Origin: JADLGL01 sp963667605
Lineage (GTDB): Bacteria > Pseudomonadota > Alphaproteobacteria > Rhizobiales > Kaistiaceae
NCBI GenBank assembly: GCA_963667605.2
Contig: CAXXUZ010000003.1
Coordinates: 1,550,001 to 1,614,000, forward strand
Reading direction: 5' to 3'
Length of the DNA: 64,000 nt
The position numbers were made by a program, and so were the translations under genes. Shown piece by piece: positions 33,530 to 41,947 of the stretch. Every line of letters starts with the position of its first letter. Position 1 is the first letter of the stretch. The notes under the pieces are model-generated. The model was given only the letters and a program-made list of their open reading frames with translations, was not told the DNA's origin and did not search any database.

Positions 33530-34548
33530 CTATTCGGCCGGCGCCAGCCGAGTGGGCCGATCAGGAAAATAGGCCCAGCGTGGTCGCTCGAACAAGAACC
33601 GAAACCAGGTGTTGCGAACAGTCCAGAACAGGATCAGTGGCACCACCGACGCGACCACCCACACGATCACCGACATCAACCCGATATCGGTAACGATTCC
33701 GAGCGAAATCAGCACCTCGTGGGTTGCCGCCATCGGGATGAAGAAGGCGAGATAGAGAACAATCGAATTGGCACCACAGTAGCGCACCGGCGCCATCAGA
33801 TCGCTTGTCGACAACAGCGAGGCCGCGGCAACAACAGCGGCGGCGCCGGCAAGGCCGAGCGCCAGCGAGATGCCGGGAAGCAGTGCGAGGCCGGTGAAGA
33901 CGAGGGCGCCATTGCTCAGAGCCCAGCCAACGAGCAGCAGGCCGGCGAGCCAGCGTCGATCGATCGCCTGCTGCGCCAAACGGAATATCTGCGGTGCGAA
34001 GATATAGCCGGTGTAGAAATAGACGAAGCGCGAGGCGAATTCGTCGATCACCATCCAGCCGGTATTGATCGGCGCGATCTGTAGTGCGGCCGCCACCAAC
34101 CAGACGCTCCACCATGGGAAGCGCCGGGTCAGCTTGGAGACGACGAAGAAGATCGGCAGCACATAGATGAACCAGAGGACGCCGAAGGGTTCGATGAAGG
34201 AAAGCAAGAACAGCTCACCGACGCCGCCCCAGCCCAACTCCGTGGCCATGCTCGGTGCCTTGAAAGCGAAATTTAGGATCAGCCAAAGAATGTAGAAATA
34301 GACGTAATGGACGACCTTCTTATCGAGATAATGCCGCCAGTCGCGATCGATCGCGCGGGCTAGGAATAGGCCGGCAATCAGGAAGAAATCGGGCATCCGA
34401 AACGGTTTGGCGAAGGCCACGACCGGATTGAGCCAGCCTTCCTCGCCGATTGCGGCTTCGACGCCCAGCGTCGAAGCCGCATGATGATAAGAAGGATGCA
34501 GATGCCCTTGGCGTAGTCCACCCACTCGACGCGGCTGGTCGTGCTCAT
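33530..34548 (-). pseudogene. Acyltransferase 3 family membrane protein, N-terminal frameshift
   Basis: ATG 34548 opens MSTTSRVEWVDYAKGICILL, the standard start of acyltransferase-3 proteins, but the frame shifts near 34490 before resuming HAASTLGVEAAIGEEGWLNP and KPFRMPDFFLIAGLFLARAI, then continues with about nine more membrane helices to the stop at 33530. One or two missing bases within the ATC/ATG-rich TTATCATCATG string explain the break. The family O-acylates surface glycans. It may be a sequencing or assembly error at a slippery site, or a recent inactivation; everything else looks intact. Confidence 0.75.
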
Positions 34549-34804
34549 GGCCTCATTCCACCGACTAGAATAATCCGCTAACTGAACGCGCCGGGATGAT
34601 AGGACCGAACCGCTGTATTTGAGTTGGATTCTTGGCTTTAACCTTAAGGCCCAGCCCGCCTGTTATGAAGCGATCTGGGGATCGTTGCGCGATCAATACG
34701 ATAGGGTCCGGTGGTGGGTGGCTCGCCTATCGTCGCCAAGGTCTTGGGACGGCGCTTCATCGGGGGCGAGCGCGATAGTCCGAGTAATCCCCCGTTTGGC
34801 TGCG

Positions 34805-35341
34805 CTAGTACTCCGGGTGCCAGTTCAGGCCAACATGCACAAGCGTGCCGTCAAAACCGCCGCCGAAACCGCCGAGGGCCAGGGCTTTACCGAACACCGA
34901 CAGGGAGCTGTCGATGGCGAACTCAACCCCGCCGCCGGCTACCCAGGCAGGCCCAGGGACGCCGACGCCAACTTCGGCGAAGAGTAGGGCGCTCCCGCCG
35001 AGCAAAACGCCAAACCTTCCAGTCAGAGCGGCGTCAAGGGCAAAAGTGGGTCCGGGATGAATCTGAGCGGCTACCGCGCCTTCGATGCCAACCAACATGT
35101 TGTTGAAGACAAAATTATAACCGGCCTGCAGCCCCGCACGCCAGTTGCCGAACACAAATGCAGAGTCAAAGAACGCCCCGCCATGGGCTCCCAAATAGGG
35201 CCCGGCCCAACCGAACGAAGGCACGGGAGCTGCAACAACGGCCGACGTTACGACCGGGAGAATTGGATCGGCCGCCTTTGCCCCTTCGGTGATCAGTGCC
35301 GCACCCGCGACACCGAGCATCAATGCTTTGCCAAGTTTCAT
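34805..35341 (-). CDS. Outer-membrane beta-barrel protein (Omp25/31-like)
   Basis: 178 residues from ATG 35341, with GGAGGG nine bases upstream. A signal peptide (MKLGKALMLGVAGAALITEG, cleaved about KAA-D) is followed by FGWAGPYLGAHGGAFF, alternating beta strands (AGLQAGYNFVFNNMLVGIEG) and a C-terminal strand ending in aromatic/Tyr (VHVGLNWHPEY). This matches small 8-strand porin-like outer-membrane proteins of Alphaproteobacteria. The 256 bases to the acyltransferase start show no gene. Confidence 0.85.
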   Translation of the reverse strand: MKLGKALMLGVAGAALITEGAKAADPILPVVTSAVVAAPVPSFGWAGPYLGAHGGAFFDSAFVFGNWRAGLQAGYNFVFNNMLVGIEGAVAAQIHPGPTFALDAALTGRFGVLLGGSALLFAEVGVGVPGPAWVAGGGVEFAIDSSLSVFGKALALGGFGGGFDGTLVHVGLNWHPEY

Positions 35342-35515
35342 AATCTGGCCCTCCAAAGACCAACGTTTAGCCCGAAGGAGACCTCTCCTTTAACCCCATT
35401 CCAAAGCAACGAAAAGTCCAACCAGATAGCGGGTCAAAACACGTCAGGTAGAGACTGGGACTTCGGCGGGCGCGGATTGTTGGCCCTTTGAGCTGCCACA
35501 TCCGCGCGGCACAAA

Positions 35516-36517
35516 TCAATCAACGAAATCGATCATGTTCGAGAGCAGTTGGATCTTTTCCAGTCGGCTGAGATCGCCGGCGAAAGCGACGGCTGCTTCC
35601 GCCGCTGCGAAGGCGGCTGCCTCGTCTCCGCAGCGAGCATAGGCGCGAGCTGCCCGAGCTGTCGTGATCGCGCGTACAACCACTGGCACCGCGGCAGCAG
35701 GTAGCGCGTCCAGGACGGCCAGTCCGGCTTCGATCAGTTCAATTCCGGCTTGCGCGCCGTCAACGGCACATGTGCCGCCGGCAAGGGATACCGCATTCGT
35801 CGCTTTGATAAAGGACGGCGCGACGAGTGAATCATTGACGGCGATTCCGGCCGCCACAGTGCATGTCGCCCCGTCGAGATCGTCCGCTCTATGCTGCGCC
35901 CATGCGATTTCCTACGCGATCGGGATTTGAAGTCGGCTTGGCTCGATCGACTGCATCGCGGCAAATGCCTCGTCGAGGGTTGCTATCGCGGCGTCGAGAT
36001 CTCCAACCCTTTGCTGCGCCACCGCTATACCAAGCAGAGCCCTGATTTCTGGCTGAAGAACGGCTATCAGCCTTGCTCCCTCAAGTGCCCCGTCTATATC
36101 GCCGGCAAAGGCCGCCCGGGATTGCTCGACCGCCGCGACGAAACCTGGATCCGTCATCTGACGCGTGGCGGAGCTAGGAATTGGCACCAAGATGAGTTCA
36201 TCCCGGCTTAGGAGCAGCGTGTGATACCAAAACGCCCAGAGATGATCGGCCTGTCCCGGCTCTGTGTTTTCGAGGAGCCGCTGCATGTCATTGGCAAAAC
36301 ACACATCATCAAACGGTTCGAATGCACACAGAAATGCGTCACCAAAGATCTGCGCGACGCGCACGCCGCCACTGCGGATCTCGCCGTGGCCAATTTTCCC
36401 GGGGAAGATTTCGCTATTAGCTGCATTCGGCGAAAAGGCCAGCCCAGGGGGCAATATCGATCCAGCAGTTGCTCCAGCCAGAAGCAAACCAAGACAAACA
36501 AATTTGTCGGTGTTCAT
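35516..36517 (-). pseudogene. Secreted TPR-like repeat protein interrupted by an in-frame amber codon
   Basis: ATG 36517 opens a signal peptide (KFVCLGLLLAGATAGSILPP). One continuous frame runs to 35516, broken only by TAG at 35912-35914: before it is RVGDLDAAIATLDEAFAAMQ, after it EIAWAQHRADDLDGATCTVA and QLLSNMIDFVD. Both sides show tetratricopeptide-like Ala-rich helices. No frame change is needed, so this is a point nonsense mutation, or a readthrough codon. Function unknown; the protein would be periplasmic. It is divergent from the cytochrome c gene. Confidence 0.7.
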
Positions 36518-36679
36518 CTCGCCATCCCCATCTCGCCACGGCCCTGCGGCACTTTTGTCAACTGTGATTGTATCACTGGCCAGCGAATCTTCGCCAACCG
36601 ACACTCGTCGGCGGATTGGCGCATCTTCCTGGCAAGCTCCCATGTTGATTTGAGCGCCGAAACATGATCGGAGGGGGCC

Positions 36680-37210
36680 ATGGAACGACCATATTTGTGG
36701 ATAAAGCGCGGCATCTTGGCCGGTGCTTTTGTCATGGTTTTGACGCTTGACGCGATCCCAAAAAGCGTGGCTCCAGTGGCAGATGAGGTTCAACTGGATC
36801 CGGCAATGGCCGCGTTGATAAAGGCTGCCGATCCGGCGGTTGGGGAGTCCGTTGTCAGAATTTGTTCAGGTTGCCATTCCTTTGGCCGGGGCGAGGGACC
36901 CGTGGTCGGGCCCAACCTATACGGCATCGCTGACGCTCCCATCGGGAGGGCGAAGGGATATGAGTATTCCGCCGGAATGACAGCCCTAAAAGCCGCCGAG
37001 GCGACATGGTCTCTTGCCCGCCTTGATCGGTTCCTGACCTCGCCGGCGGCGTTTGTGCCGGAGACCGGAATGGGCTTCCCGGGAATAGCCGACGACAACG
37101 ACCGAGCCGCTCTCATCGCATATCTAGTGACGCTGTCCGTTGATTTGGTGCCGCTGGGCGACGCTGGTGCCCCGAGCGTTGAGCCACCATTGGGCGGCAG
37201 GAAGCCGTAG
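36680..37210 (+). CDS. Class I c-type cytochrome
   Basis: 176 residues with GGAGGGGG before the ATG. An uncleaved or cleaved N-terminal signal (about 8-25) is followed by the haem-binding CSGCH (about residues 62-66) and the axial Met in GYEYSAGMTAL (about 98-108). PVVGPNLYGIADAPIGRAKG and FPGIADDNDRAALIAYL are typical of cytochrome c2/c552-like carriers. It would carry electrons in the periplasm. The Pro-rich C-terminal ~25 residues are an extension. Confidence 0.92.
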   Translation: MERPYLWIKRGILAGAFVMVLTLDAIPKSVAPVADEVQLDPAMAALIKAADPAVGESVVRICSGCHSFGRGEGPVVGPNLYGIADAPIGRAKGYEYSAGMTALKAAEATWSLARLDRFLTSPAAFVPETGMGFPGIADDNDRAALIAYLVTLSVDLVPLGDAGAPSVEPPLGGRKP

Positions 37211-37350
37211 AAGAAGCCGTCCAGCAAAACATCCAAATTGTCAGGCCGAGCATAAATTTTCCGAGCGGCTCACCGGCCCCTGATGTTGCCTGAGCTTGGT
37301 TTGAGCACCGATTGGTGCCCCTGCTTGGAGACCTAACCGTCTGTTTTAAT

Positions 37351-37426
37351 TGGCTCCCCGGGCCGGACTCGAACCAGCGACCCAGCGGTTAACAGCCGCT
37401 TGCTCTACCAACTGAGCTACCGGGGA
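37351..37426 (-). tRNA. tRNA-Asn (GTT)
   Basis: On the minus strand: acceptor TCCCCGG pairs with CCGGGGA, D arm GCTCAGTTGGTAGAGC, anticodon loop CTGTTAA gives GTT, T loop TTCGAGT, CCA encoded. Confidence 0.96.
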
Positions 37427-37611
37427 CCGTGCGCTATGGCGGCGCTGGCTATAGCAAAGCGGTCGATTGTTTGCCAAGCCAAAACGCCCCATGTTTGATC
37501 CGTTTGAGGTGCAAGACTTGCGTTTGCGACCGTCAGGGCACAGTTTGAAGGGCAAGGGGTGGTCCGAGTTCGGCTCGCGGCAGGCCCGAAAATCGGGACC
37601 GTTATCCCCAA

Positions 37612-37875
37612 ATGCCTACAATTCGAGTCTTCAAACTCCGCTTCAATGTCCCGGCCAATCGGGCAGCGCGAGCCGCCCTTGGCGGCGGACTGGTTGCCGG
37701 CGGGGTGCTCGGCTTTCTTCCCGTGCTCGGCTTCTGGATGATCCCGGCCGGCGTCCTGGTCCTAGCCATCGACTTTCCGGTCGTCCGTCGCTGGAACCGC
37801 CGCGCCACCATACGCTTTGCGCGCGCTTGGAATGGATTTCGGCGGAAGCAGCGTTCTTCGCCGGGATCGACCTAG
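37612..37875 (+). CDS. Small PGPGW-like transmembrane protein
   Basis: 87 residues. A hydrophobic hairpin (about 21-55, LGGGLVAGGVLGFLPVLGFW then MIPAGVLVLAID) is followed by a basic tail (RRWNRRATIRFARAWNGFRR). This resembles the short PGPGW-type membrane proteins found in Alphaproteobacteria, of unknown role. It ends 80 bases before the IS1595-family element. Confidence 0.65.
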   Translation: MPTIRVFKLRFNVPANRAARAALGGGLVAGGVLGFLPVLGFWMIPAGVLVLAIDFPVVRRWNRRATIRFARAWNGFRRKQRSSPGST

Positions 37876-38075
37876 GGCGAATCCAAGCCCATCGTGTCAC
37901 TCGGTTGAGTTCTCTAGCGAGCCGCCGGAAGGCCTCTCCCTCGATATTAAGGCCGGAATAGGTAGTTAGCCAGGGCTTAACGGGCAGGGTTGACAACGGG
38001 TGGTGATAGACGACGTTGGAGAGCGGCTCCGCCGAGGCGTCTATCTTCGGCGGGTACGGCTGCTTCAGCGGGCCT

Positions 38076-38225
38076 CTACGTTCCTTCGGTCACTCGCATC
38101 TGCTTGCGGGACTCATGCTTGTTGTGTTCCTTCCCGCCTATCCAAGTCTCATCGACCTCCATGGGGCCAGCAAAGGTTCTATGTTCTCGGTGCTGGTGTA
38201 CCAGGAAGTACCGGTTGAGGCTCAT
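38076..38225 (-). pseudogene. Second IS1595-family transposase fragment
   Basis: A 49-codon frame holds REHRTFAGPMEVDETWIGGK, the first catalytic Asp segment of ISXO2-like transposases (family pattern FAGPVEVDETY-x-GG), in a context different from the intact copy upstream. It overlaps the 3' end of the methyltransferase gene in another frame, so two related elements appear nested or fused here. Confidence 0.6.
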
Positions 38226-39630
38226 GGCGTCCGGCGACCGTAGGCGTCTTGAATCGCTTTCCCTCTAAGATTTCCCCGACCGTCAAGAGTTGCATCTTCG
38301 GGTACTCGATTCCGAGTATTTCCAGCGTTCCAGCGTCGGCCATGAAGCTGCGGGCCTTAGTCGTTCCCAGCGGCTGCATGACGATGAGACCGGCCATAAG
38401 TGCCGTATCGTAGTCAAGGACGCCCTTCAAGGCTCTCAGGTCGCTTATGGATGGGTTGGCCCCGCCCTTCACCTCTACGACCATGCTCTGCAAGTCCTGG
38501 GCGTGTGGTACGGCAAAGTATACCCGCCCGTCGATCCCGCCGTCGGCGGACCGTTTCGTCGTTACAAAGCCGTCCGCCTGCTCGACCGCCCACTTCTGGA
38601 AATGGTACTTGTCCCGCTCCCATAGGTCCTGTGCGCCCTCAACCGTGCGCGGGACACCCTCAACGGTAAAGTCCTGCCCTTCCACCAGTCCAAGCCGTTC
38701 TGTCAGCCGCACGCGGGCTACGCGCTTCACCGCGTGGATGGCTATGTCTATGCCTATCCACTTCCGTCCTAGATTGTGAGCCGCTTCCATCGTCGTAGCG
38801 CATCCGCAGAAGGGGTCGAGAACGACATCGCCAGGGTTGGAACTGGCCGCGATGATGCGCTCCAACAGGGCCAGGGGCTTCTGGGTTGCGTAGCCCATGC
38901 GCTCCTTGGACTGCGAATTCAAGACGGGGATTTGCCAAACGTCACCAGCCCTTACGCCTTTCTCGTCTATCGACGTGATGTAAACATCGCCGTCTTTTAT
39001 CCGCGTGTGATAGTTCTGCTTCCGTTTCAACGACTTTGCGGTGTAAGGATCATATTGGACATTGAAAAGCCGATTGGTATTCGACTTGCCATAGAATAGG
39101 ATGGTGTCATGCAACCGCTGGAATCGCTTAGCCTTACCCGTCCAGCGTCGGTAATGCCAGATGATTTCATTCTGGAAGCTCCCATGCTCAAATATAGCAT
39201 CCAAGAGCGGCTTCACATAGTGACTTGCGGTCGGGTCACAGTGGAAGTAGAGGCTCCCTGTAGGTTTCAGAATCCGGCGCATGATCAACAATCGTTGCAC
39301 CATGTATGACAGATACGCCAGTAGGCGGGGCTGTGTCCCTCGGAGTGCGTTCATCCACAAACGCCAGAACTCGACCATCGCGTCGTCGATGCCGTTCTCG
39401 CGCATCAGGACGGGCATGGTGCGGATGGCCTGCTCCCGTTCGGCGTCCAGCTCCCACATATCGCAGAACGCCTCTATCTGGTCGGGAAGAGGACGGCCCG
39501 TCTCGTCCCTGTAGATCGCGTTGTACTGGCGTTGTGAGTTGAAAGGTGGATCGAGGTAGATTAGGTCCGCGCTGGCAAGCGGGAACTCCTGCATAATCGT
39601 GAAGCAGTCGCCGTAGTAAAGACGATTCAC
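38179..39630 (-). CDS. DNA methyltransferase fused to restriction-endonuclease-like domain
   Basis: 483 residues from GTG 39630, which overlaps the transposase stop (GTGA). The N-terminal domain is a beta-class amino-methyltransferase: motif IV DPPFN (residues 27-31), motif I LDPFCGCATTMEAA (271-284), and MGYATQKPLALLERII before it. The C-terminal ~130 residues resemble a PD-(D/E)XK nuclease: GGIDG (364-368), then VVEVKGG (384-390). This could be a one-piece modification/restriction protein, or a methyltransferase with an inactive nuclease-like recognition domain. It would be co-expressed with the transposase. The last ~20 residues run into the second transposase fragment, so the natural C-terminus is uncertain. 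Confidence 0.82.
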   Translation of the reverse strand: MNRLYYGDCFTIMQEFPLASADLIYLDPPFNSQRQYNAIYRDETGRPLPDQIEAFCDMWELDAEREQAIRTMPVLMRENGIDDAMVEFWRLWMNALRGTQPRLLAYLSYMVQRLLIMRRILKPTGSLYFHCDPTASHYVKPLLDAIFEHGSFQNEIIWHYRRWTGKAKRFQRLHDTILFYGKSNTNRLFNVQYDPYTAKSLKRKQNYHTRIKDGDVYITSIDEKGVRAGDVWQIPVLNSQSKERMGYATQKPLALLERIIAASSNPGDVVLDPFCGCATTMEAAHNLGRKWIGIDIAIHAVKRVARVRLTERLGLVEGQDFTVEGVPRTVEGAQDLWERDKYHFQKWAVEQADGFVTTKRSADGGIDGRVYFAVPHAQDLQSMVVEVKGGANPSISDLRALKGVLDYDTALMAGLIVMQPLGTTKARSFMADAGTLEILGIEYPKMQLLTVGEILEGKRFKTPTVAGRHEPQPVLPGTPAPRT

Positions 39631-40496
39631 GCGACTGCCTCCTGGAGAAAGCCCTCGAAGACGTTCTCGGAGTTCCGCGCGTTGTACTTGTAGCAGGACT
39701 CCACAACGTAGGCGATGGAGTGCTCGTCGGTGTAGTGGTGGTGTGTCCCGTACCACGCCCGCTTTAGCAGAGACCAGAAGCCCTCTATCGTGTTCGTGTG
39801 GGCCAGGCCGTCGACGTAGTGGGTCGAGTGGTCGACCGTGATGTGCCGCATATGTCGGCGCATCTGCCGGTATCTGGCCCAGGCATCCGTGACCAACAGG
39901 GCCGCGCTGTCGACCGTGTCGTTGAGGAATGACGTAAGGGCCGCGACGTCGACCTTCAGAGACGGTTTGGCTACGACCTTCCCGCCGCGCTCGACCGCGC
40001 CGATGACCGGGAGCTTGTCTGTACCACGTCCACGCGTGGAGGGCCTATAGCCGTCGCGCCTGTTGGGCTTACGGGGCTCGCCGCCGACGTAGGCTTCGTC
40101 CGCCTCGACGAAGCCGGATAGCAGCGCGCCCTCGTCCACCATCGCCCGCCGTATCCGCATCGCCATATACCAGGCGGTCTTCTGATTCAGGTCTAGGTCT
40201 CTGGCAAGCTGATGAGACGACAGGCTTTTCTTGGAGTTGAGAACCAGGGAGATCGCCAGGAACCATTTCTGTAGCTCGATCTTGGTCTTCTGGAAGATGG
40301 TTCCCGACAAGACATTGAAACTGGACTTACAGCCGCGGCAATTCCAACGCCCGATCCGGTCGCCGTCGGCTTTGCGCCCTACCGTGACACACCCACAAAG
40401 CGGGCAGGCTGGTGTATCATGCCAGCGCACGCGCTCTAGGTGCTCTATACAGGACTCGTGATCGGGGAATCGCTGGAAGACTTTGATGAGGTCCAT
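39627..40496 (-). CDS. IS1595-family (ISXO2-like) transposase
   Basis: 289 residues, full length. The N-terminal zinc ribbon shows CPLCGC and CRGC (about residues 32-56), followed by an HTH (LSSHQLARDLDLNQKTAWYM) and the DDE domain: LSGFVEADEAYVGG (first Asp), LLVTDAWARYRQM (second), and HTNTIEGFWSLLKRAWYGTH (the N-x-x-E segment). All catalytic residues are present. Its stop overlaps the GTG of the methyltransferase, so both are probably made from one transcript. Confidence 0.92.
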   Translation of the reverse strand: MDLIKVFQRFPDHESCIEHLERVRWHDTPACPLCGCVTVGRKADGDRIGRWNCRGCKSSFNVLSGTIFQKTKIELQKWFLAISLVLNSKKSLSSHQLARDLDLNQKTAWYMAMRIRRAMVDEGALLSGFVEADEAYVGGEPRKPNRRDGYRPSTRGRGTDKLPVIGAVERGGKVVAKPSLKVDVAALTSFLNDTVDSAALLVTDAWARYRQMRRHMRHITVDHSTHYVDGLAHTNTIEGFWSLLKRAWYGTHHHYTDEHSIAYVVESCYKYNARNSENVFEGFLQEAVA

Positions 40497-40556
40497 ATCG
40501 TCAACCCTCTGTGTGATAAGAGGATTGTATCTGAGCCTCCCCCGATTGTCAAGCCC

Positions 40557-40847
40557 CTAACTACTTATTCCGTTGACGAATTGGCTAATCCTCACGTCAT
40601 CGTCGTAAATTGGTGCGCTCTCTGGCGGAAGCGATGAGGTTGCGAGTATCAACAGGTCTCGGAGAAACGAGTTGATCGCGGTGTCAAAGAAGACCTTTTG
40701 CTTTCCGCCAACCTTCTTGCCACCCCACATTTGGTCTATTCTGTCAAAAGCTCCGAGCACGTGCGCCATCGTGTTGGCGCGGCCGCGAAGCTCGTCGGCT
40801 TTGGTGACGAGGTTGGCTATGGTGTCATTCGACGCTGTGCGCGGCAT
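40557..40847 (-). CDS. Hypothetical protein next to tRNA-Cys
   Basis: 96 residues (MPRTASNDTIANLVTKADEL, FDTAINSFLRDLLILATSSL). It has normal, mostly helical composition and lower GC than neighbours; no family recognised. Its stop codon falls inside the right inverted repeat of the IS1595 element, so its natural C-terminus may have been cut by that insertion. It lies between the element and tRNA-Cys and could be a relic of an island integrated at that tRNA. Confidence 0.45.
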   Translation of the reverse strand: MPRTASNDTIANLVTKADELRGRANTMAHVLGAFDRIDQMWGGKKVGGKQKVFFDTAINSFLRDLLILATSSLPPESAPIYDDDVRISQFVNGISS

Positions 40848-40929
40848 TCGGGGTGAGACGCTCTATTCGGCTGGGCTGGCCGGGGTTGATTCGCAACAAC
40901 GCAGATAGACTAGCGATTTCAACAGGAAT

Positions 40930-41003
40930 TGGAGGCCTCGCCCGGAATCGAACCGGGGTGCACGGATTTGCAGTCCGCTGCGTAACCACTCCGCCACGAG
41001 GCC
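40930..41003 (-). tRNA. tRNA-Cys (GCA)
   Basis: On the minus strand: acceptor GGCCTCG pairs with CGAGGCC, discriminator T, anticodon GCA in loop CTGCAAA, T loop TTCGATT, CCA encoded (74 bases). The 3' end faces the IS1595-bearing region. Confidence 0.96.
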
Positions 41004-41131
41004 GTCCATCGCCGGATGTACAGACCGTTGCGCGACCCGACAAGCCCCGGCATGGACGGCAAATCGACGCCGAACTTGTCAGCGTCGACCGGCAACGGTA
41101 ATCCATGCGGGCCGGACGTCGGGGAGAGGCT

Positions 41132-41803
41132 ATGACTGATTTCGCTGAGGCGCGGCGGACGATGGTTGATCGGCAGATCCGCACCGTCGACGTCACCGAC
41201 GCCGATATTCTGGACGCCATCGGCGGGGTTCCCCGTGAATTGTTCGTGCCGCCGGAGTTGCGGTCGCTGGCCTATACCGATGCCGATTTGCCGATCATCC
41301 AGGCCAAGCCGGGGGAGGAGCGGCGGTTCTTGGTTGAGCCGGCGATCCTGGCAAGGCTGATCCAGCTCGCGGAAGTCGGACGAGATGATATCGTCCTCGA
41401 TATCGGATGCGCCACCGGGTATTCCTCCGCGGTGCTATCACTGCTCTCCAATTCTGTCGTCGCGCTCGAGACCGATCCTGACTTGGCCGGGTCGGCGACC
41501 GAAACTCTGCTCGACCTTGATATCGGCAATGTCGCGGTGGTGACTGGAGCACTCCCGGCGGGCTACCCGTCCGAAGGCCCCTATGATGTGATCCTGTTGG
41601 CAGGGTCCGTGGAAGACTTGCCGGACGCCCTGTTTGACCAACTCAAGGAGGGTGGCCGGCTCGTGACAATTGTCGGGATCGGGCCGGTTGGAATGGCGAA
41701 CTTGTTTCAAAAGACCGCCGGCGAGATTTCGCATCGGGAAGCTTTCAACGCGCCCGCGCCGCCTTTGCCCGGTTTTTCCATGGCCAAGTCCTTTCAATTC
41801 TGA
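41132..41803 (+). CDS. Protein-L-isoaspartate O-methyltransferase family (Pcm-like)
   Basis: 223 residues from ATG 41132 (MTDFAEARRTMVDRQIRTVD). The SAM-binding motif I is DIVLDIGCATGYSSAVLSLL, with IQAKPGEERRFLVEPAILAR before it in place of the classical Pcm substrate segment. This divergent branch commonly sits upstream of tolC/popZ/valS in Alphaproteobacteria and may not repair isoaspartate. Here popZ follows after only 144 bases, with no tolC between. Confidence 0.85.
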   Translation: MTDFAEARRTMVDRQIRTVDVTDADILDAIGGVPRELFVPPELRSLAYTDADLPIIQAKPGEERRFLVEPAILARLIQLAEVGRDDIVLDIGCATGYSSAVLSLLSNSVVALETDPDLAGSATETLLDLDIGNVAVVTGALPAGYPSEGPYDVILLAGSVEDLPDALFDQLKEGGRLVTIVGIGPVGMANLFQKTAGEISHREAFNAPAPPLPGFSMAKSFQF

Positions 41804-41947
41804 CCTCCTGACCGCCGGATACTCTGTCGAATTTCATGAGAATTCGGTGCTGCCGGGCTTTGACTTGCCGGCGGATCGGGTTCTCCTGTCGCGCAATTGT
41901 CGCAATTGATTCGAAACGGCCCTATTGCGGCGAGCAGGAGAGCACCG

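Larger units (their letters stand above)
37955..40571 (-). mobile_element. IS1595-family element carrying a DNA methyltransferase passenger
   Basis: Near-identical inverted 15-mers GGAATAGGTAGTTAG (37955-37969) and, read from the other side, GGAATAAGTAGTTAG (40571-40557), 14 of 15 matching, enclose a complete ISXO2-like transposase, an overlapping methyltransferase gene and a transposase fragment. No 8-base target duplication was found directly outside these ends, so the true termini may differ or flanks have changed. It lies beside the 3' end of tRNA-Cys. Confidence 0.55.
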
